Source: Gari tellinella
Taxonomy: Eukaryota > Mollusca > Bivalvia > Cardiida > Psammobiidae
Assembly (NCBI GenBank): GCA_922989275.2
Contig: OV277856.1
Span: forward strand, 87,997,038 to 88,061,037
Length of the DNA stretch: 64,000 nt
Reading direction: 5' to 3'
The notes under the pieces were generated by a model that saw nothing but the letters and a program-made list of their open reading frames with translations, was not told the origin of the DNA and made no database searches. Both the position numbers and the translations under genes were made by a program. Position 1 is the first letter of the stretch; each line of letters opens with the position of its first letter. This document shows, one piece after another, positions 56,101 to 63,200 of the stretch.

Positions 56101-59100
56101 GTCTGTATTACGTTAGTTCTGCCTTTATCTGAAACCCAACTGAAGAACTCTTTATACATGCCTCTATATTTAACCATGTACTTCATAGCCAGTTTCTAGT
56201 ATTGAATAAAGATGATCACTAAAAGCAGGTTGAAAGTAAAGCAGAATTCGCCTTAATGCTCATTCTGCTTTACTTTCTGCCTGCTTTAAGCTATCATCTG
56301 CTAAAGTATAGAACATTTTAATTACAATACATATTCTTGACTGTATAAATTGGAACTATTTTCTTTAGCGGAGGTATAAATAAATGCGTAAAAATGTGTA
56401 TCTGTGGAGTTAAGGGTTCAACAGTCTGGGTCTGACTGTTTTAGAGAAGAGTGGATAGGATGTTTGTGTTGTTTATTTCAGGTTACAGAGCAGCTGACAG
56501 GATCAAACAGTGACGACAGTATGACATGCAGATCTATGATTAACTCCTACAACAGCTATTCAAGCCTGACAGAAACAGCCATGAATGTATTGTTTGCCGA
56601 GTCCAGCGATATCTTCACTTGTATGGGAGAACTTATGATGAAATCAGGAGAAATCCTCGAGGACACTTCTAAGTAAATATTGAATACTCTTTCAGAATTC
56701 AAATTAACACAATACCTCGAGGACACTTATTCTAAGTAAATATATATGCTTTAAACATGTACTTTCAGCTGGCTTTAAGCTGACACCTATACTCAGCATC
56801 ACCTATAAATATTTAAATGTGTCACTTATGTAATGGAGTAGTAAGGGGTGAGCACAGGGGATGCTGTGGAGAAATGGATCTAATACTTATTGTTGATAAT
56901 TTGATGTGTACTATCTTCAGATTCCTGACTCTGAGTGACCAGATAACTGAGATCTTACAGGACGAACAGGTTAAGAAGTTCATGGAGACAGTCAGTGGCA
57001 GTGAAGATGCTGCAGCTATGTTTCAGGAGTTTGTCAACTTGTACACACAACAGCAGAAATGTAAGTTATATATGTACAAATGCAGGGCTCCAGATAAGAG
57101 GGAGTAAACTGAATACTTGTACATCCAACATTTTCTCGCTCATTTCAGCATCGAGAGACAATTCTAATGAGTAGTGACACCTGAAGGTTTAAGGCAGTTA
57201 GTCTGGAGCTTTTAATCGGTCAAATTTGAACATAATGCTTGAATCTGACTATTCAAAGCTTGAAAACGATCTCAGACTCGTCTCAAACATATTATAAGCA
57301 TGGACCCAGCATAACAGTGCAGGACAAAAGTTATGCAGAAAGCTTCTTACAGGAGATTTCTGTATTACTTTTTTCTACATTAAGCAGTTATTGATTTTTA
57401 TGGCCCCTGCATCAACAGATGCGTAGGCATATAGTAATCTTCCTGTCCGTCCGTCCGTAACAAGGTTAAGTAGATTTTACCGATTCGTCTAGTATCAACA
57501 CCGCTTACCCAAATGCTTGGATACTTATACAGTTGTTCCTTGGACCATTCCCTATCCAATAATATCACAAAACTTTGATTTTGACCTTGACCTAATTTGG
57601 ACTTAAAATATTTTAAATAGGCTATTTCTTGGTTAACTATATTTTACAGTTTCCTCTAGCATCAACACCACTGACTACAATGCTTTGATATTTATACAGT
57701 TGTTGCCTTTGACAATTCCCATTCCACCAATATCACCAAACGTTGATTTTGACCTTGATCTTGACCTAATTTGAACTTAGAATATTTTAAATGGGCTCTT
57801 TTACGGTTATATATTGTCAAAAATGCCACAGGGGGCATAAGCGTTTATTGAACGCGCAGTCTTGTTAGAGACAAACAGTTTTCTTTAAATGAAGGTTTTA
57901 TTGTAATTTAATAGATTGGTGTTTGATATCTTGAGGAAAAGGCATTGCAGTGTTGCTTAACTGTAGACCAAGATCACCTGTGACTTCGGTAAATCCATGT
58001 CTGATATGATTCTGCAGTGTTTGCAGTAGTAAAGGACAATCTGTTGATGGCTCTGAAAATTGACACTCCAGGCTCCGAGGTTATAAACCGTTTTAGTTGA
58101 GTCTGAGTGTGTTCCCAAGCATTTGATTGGTCAGATTTTAGCCTAGGCTCAAATCTGACCAATCAAATGCTTGGGAACGAGTTAAGACTCAAGTCCAAAG
58201 CTTTATAATCTCGGAGCCAGGAGGCATTATTAGGTTTTTCTATGGAGGAAAGTGTTAACATTCAAAGTAAAATAACGTTGTGTTTTACAGCCCAAGAAAG
58301 TCTCGAGAAGCTGTTACAAGGGAACATGACAAACCTCATGGAGTTCTTTGAAAACTCCTACAACCTTGGCCAGGAACAACTCTCCCTCTTCATGGTCAGT
58401 AGCTTTGATCTGGATCTGGTAAGTCTATGAAATTTTTTTTATATTTTTATACTTTCATTTTTTCTGCATTTTGAGGTGTCTATACATAGGGTTAGTTAGA
58501 GGTGATCTATGATGTTTATGTTGTGTGAAGAGTTAAACGCAAAACAATTTTTTAGATCTCTGCAAATAGTTTAGATCCATAGTTGACCACTTAAAGCAGG
58601 TTGAAAGTAAGCCTTAACCTTTTACCTGCCTTTTAGCGCATTTTAATTTATTCCTCCGCCAAAGAAAATAGTTCAAGATTATACAGGCATGAACATGTAC
58701 AATTAGAAATATTACTTATATACTAGCAAGTAGTGACTTAAAGCAGTTTGAAAGTAAAGCATTCTGCTTTAATTTCAACCTGCTTTAAGTGGTCACCTGC
58801 CTCCAAATCTAAAAACAGGCTATGAGGTAAAGGGTTAAGACACATTCTGCTTTACTTTCAGCCTGGTTTAAGCTACCATTGGAATTAGATGGAGGAATGG
58901 ATGGTGCTTCTTCCTTAACCCTTTACCCAATAACCTGTTTATAACATTAAATTCAGGTGATCACTTAAAGCAGGTTGAAAGTAAAGCAGAATGTGCCTTA
59001 AGGCACATTCTGCTTTACTTTCAGCCTGCTTGAAACTACCATCTACTAGGCTATATAAAAATATTTGTTATGGTAAGTGTTCATGAGGGTATAAACTGGA

Positions 59101-60166
59101 ACTATTTTCTTCAGCGGATGAATAAAATGCATGTGCTAAAAGTTGCTTCTATAAGGGAAAGGGTTAATTGTAGTACCAATCTGCTTTACTTTTATTTTGC
59201 ACATATTTGCCACAAGTATATATGTGAAAATAAGCCTGTTTTTGAATGTTCATAATTAATTTAATTCATTTACCCCTGAAATTTGAAATGGACAATTCAA
59301 ATTCCCAATTAAGTCTGGTCTACTTTCGACAATTGAGGATTGTTTGACTGTGTATTCCAAAACTGAAAAACAGTGCAGATCCTGATCAGAGGGCTCCTGA
59401 TATTAGTCTAAATTGTTTGCTTAGGATAAGAGTACTCTGCACTGGTTCATTGTTTCATAGGATTAGTATATACATTTGTAAGGATCAATTGATTAAAGTG
59501 ACTGAACTCTATTTTATTATATGCCTTCGAATGATATCGAGCGTTTCCGCGTGTATCTGCCCAGTAAAATACAAGAGTCTGTATCAGCCACATTGTATCA
59601 GCCACTTTGTATTTTACTCTGACGTCGCTTTCGTTTTAACGTGACGTCATTAACGTACATGTACGAGTGCCGCGTTATTCTTTGTGGCATACAAACATTC
59701 TTGTTCTGCTTCAAATAACTAAAAAATTTTGGATATAAAATGATTTAAACAACTATTTAGTTGTTTTTGGTTTGTATTCAAGGCATATAATAAACACATC
59801 ACCAGTTGGCAGTGCGCAACAGAGTGTTGCATTTAGCTCTCGACGTTTTTGGTGGAAACAACCGATCAGACTCGCGCCAAGGCGCTCGTCAGATCGGCTA
59901 TTTCCGCCAAAAACGTCTTGAGCTAAATACATCACTCTGTATCGCATTGTCAACTGGTAATGTGTATGTATTAGTGGTATTATGTTTATTACAGGAAATC
60001 TGGTATAATAATAATAATAATAATAATAATAAGTTCTGACAGCTGCGCAGTTGATAGACAATGTGTGTGAATAGGGAGAACTGGATAAGCATAACGTAAT
60101 TATTGTTGGCCGGATTGAAAATGCGGTCTATAGATTGGCGAATGCCGTCCGTCTGTCCGTCCGTCC

Positions 60167-60205
<39 letters not shown>

Positions 60206-63200
60206 CGTCCTCACTTTGGTTGACCTTTTTGTTAGTGTCAGTTTTAGTCAAAGTTTAAGTCCTACAGCAACCAAATTTGGCATGTACAGTTGTAGTGAGG
60301 TCATCATCACATGCCATGGGTAACTAGGTCACTGTGACCTAGATTTCAAGGTCCAATGACTTAAAGAAATTCTTGGTTAACCTTTTCGTTTGCGTCTTGG
60401 TTTACCTTTTTGTTAGTGTCCGTTTTAGTCAAATTTAAGTCCTACAGCAACCAAATTTGGCATATACAGTTGTAGTGAGGTCATCATCACATGCCATGGG
60501 TAACTATATTATACAAAGCAAAAGTGCAGACAATCCGGCCATACCGACCTTGGCGGTTTCTCGTTGTACATGTATTACCGTATGTTTATTACAGGAAAGC
60601 CTGACAGCTGAGCAGTTGATAGACAAGGTTTGTGAAGCTGGAGACCTGGATCAGCTCTATGGTGAAGACTCTGCCTGGGATGGGTCACTGACCGAGCTTA
60701 GAGACTCTCTGTGTGGACCAGACAAGGACACAGCTCTAGAAGTAGCCAACTATCTACTCCAGTTCGCCAGAGTCACAGAAGGGGTAGGACATCTTTGTTA
60801 ATCTCACATTACACAATAATGGGGGAAAAAATATCCACCGATAATAAAGGCTAAAAATTATACTTGATTATGGTGGTTACAGTGGGACCAATATGAAAGT
60901 AAAGCAGAAAACTCCTAAAGATGCTTTCTGCTTTACTTTTATTTAACGTATAGCTGACACCTGTATTAAGCATAATACATAAGACTATTTATGAGTGGTT
61001 GTTATAATAGTTATTTCAATATCTTTATTTCAAATTATTAGATTTCATGTCCTGCACCTGCAACCTTATGCATATAATTGAGAAAATCAGTATAAAATGG
61101 CACAACTCTTTCTCTCATAGACCAGCTCCTCATCGCCTTATTTTTAATGCTTACTCTGCTGAATTTCCAAATGGACTCTTCTATTTTCTTAATTACAAAT
61201 AGCGACTTCGCGGGAATTTGTTCCCAAAATATTTAAAATTGTATCAAACAGTGAAGACCCTGATTAGAGGGCTCCTGATGGAGCCCTCTGATCAGGGTCT
61301 TCACTGTTTGCATTTGATGAATATACTTGTTTCCTGTACAGTAAGGGTAAGATAGGGCTCCAGATACGGGGGGTATTTCAAATACTAAAATCTTATTTCT
61401 GCATAAAACCCTATGGTGTCACTACTCATTAGAATCGTCTCTTCGATGGAGCCCTCTGATCTGGGTCTACACTGCTTTCAATTGATTTTTATACTTGTTT
61501 CCTGTACAGAAAGGGTAAGATAGGGCTCCAGATAAGGGGGGGGGGGGGTTTCAAATACTAAAATCTTTATTTCTGCATAAAACCCTATGGTGTCACTACT
61601 CATTAGAATCATCTCTTCGAGACGATTCAAATGAGTAGTAACACAATAGGATTTAGTGCTGAAACAAACGCGAAAAAGGTTGGAATTGTACAGTTTACTC
61701 CCACTTATCTGGAGCCCTGAATTATGATTGTACCTTGTCTGATCATTGATCTTGATCATTGACTGCTGTACGCAGGTTACTGTACAAATCTTCTTGTAAT
61801 TCAACTTCAGCTTGAGAATATAGAAACCGAAGAACTACTAGGCACACTCTCTGATGACCTAGCTGACCTGATCCGAGACATTGAGGGTGTGTCTGACCTC
61901 GCTATATATGTGGAGAGACTGAGTTCCTTTGATATGGAGTCTCTTAATGGGTCTACACTGGCCACATTACAGAGGTTACTGCTTGACAAAGGCCCAGAGA
62001 GACTGCTTACAAGGTGAGTGAAATAGAGGAACTTGTCTGTAAACCCATTACCTGGTAGGTATGCCCATTCATATATTGCTGCACTAATGATTGATTGATT
62101 GAGTTTTATTTTACGGCACTGCGACACATAAAACGGTTAATTGTTTGCCAGTGTTTTATCTATATTATGTTGTAATTAAATGTAATCAACTCGTTGTATA
62201 AAAAAAAACCATGCCTAACTGTATGAAATATTTCTCTTTGTTACAGCTTGAATAACTTCCTGGACAACTTTGCCATGGATGAGGGTAGTTCTGAATTAGT
62301 TGAGGATCTCAAAATGTTAGCCGATGGTATCTTTGCTTTTAAATCTTTAAGGCATATCTTCATGGCAAATGGTAAGCTGCATAAAGCTCCTTGTTGTTTA
62401 ACCCTTTACCTGATAGCATTGTTTCTAGTATTGAAGATATGTGACTACTTAAAGCAGGTTGAAAGTAAAGCAGAATGCGCCCTAAGGCGCATTCTGCTTT
62501 ACTTTCAGCCTGCTTTAAGCTATTAACTGCTAGAATGAGGAAAGTATTAAATATGACACATATTCATTACGGTATAATTTGGAACTATTTTCTTCAGCGG
62601 ATGAATAAAATGAATGTGCTAAAAGTCGCTTCTATAAGGGAAAGGGTTAACCCTTTCTTTCAGGAAAGGGTTAACCCTTTCTTTCAAAGAAACCCATTTA
62701 CACTCTTATACCTTTTTCTCTAATAAAATGTTTAATAATGTAATGTTGTATATCAACACTATTCTGGTAAAGAACCCTAGAACACTGTTCCTTTTACCTG
62801 ATAGGTAGTTGCTTTAAGCAGTCTAAAAGTAGAGTAAAAATCTCCCTAAGATTTTTACTTTACTTTTATACTTCTTAAAGCATCCACCTGTCTTACAGTC
62901 TGATAACAAGCTCTGGTTTGTGAAAGCTTGCATATTTATATGCTTTAATCCATTACTTCATAGACACACATTTTTTGCAGTAATTTATTCCTCCAATGAA
63001 AAACAAAACAACCAGTAATTCCATTTTTATACAGCATAAGCATATTTCCTGTATCCTAGCTGATGGTAGCTTAACTCTTTGAGCTCTAGTCACGCATATA
63101 TGCATCATTTGTAAACAGGGTACATATGAGGAGTAGACTATGCAAACAGTGTAGACCCTGATCAGAGGGATCCATTAGGACCCCTTTGACCAGAGTCTGC

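Noticed and set aside
59753..60251. Frames of 75-117 codons on both strands
   Set aside because: They read through a palindrome and AAT/CTGT microsatellites.
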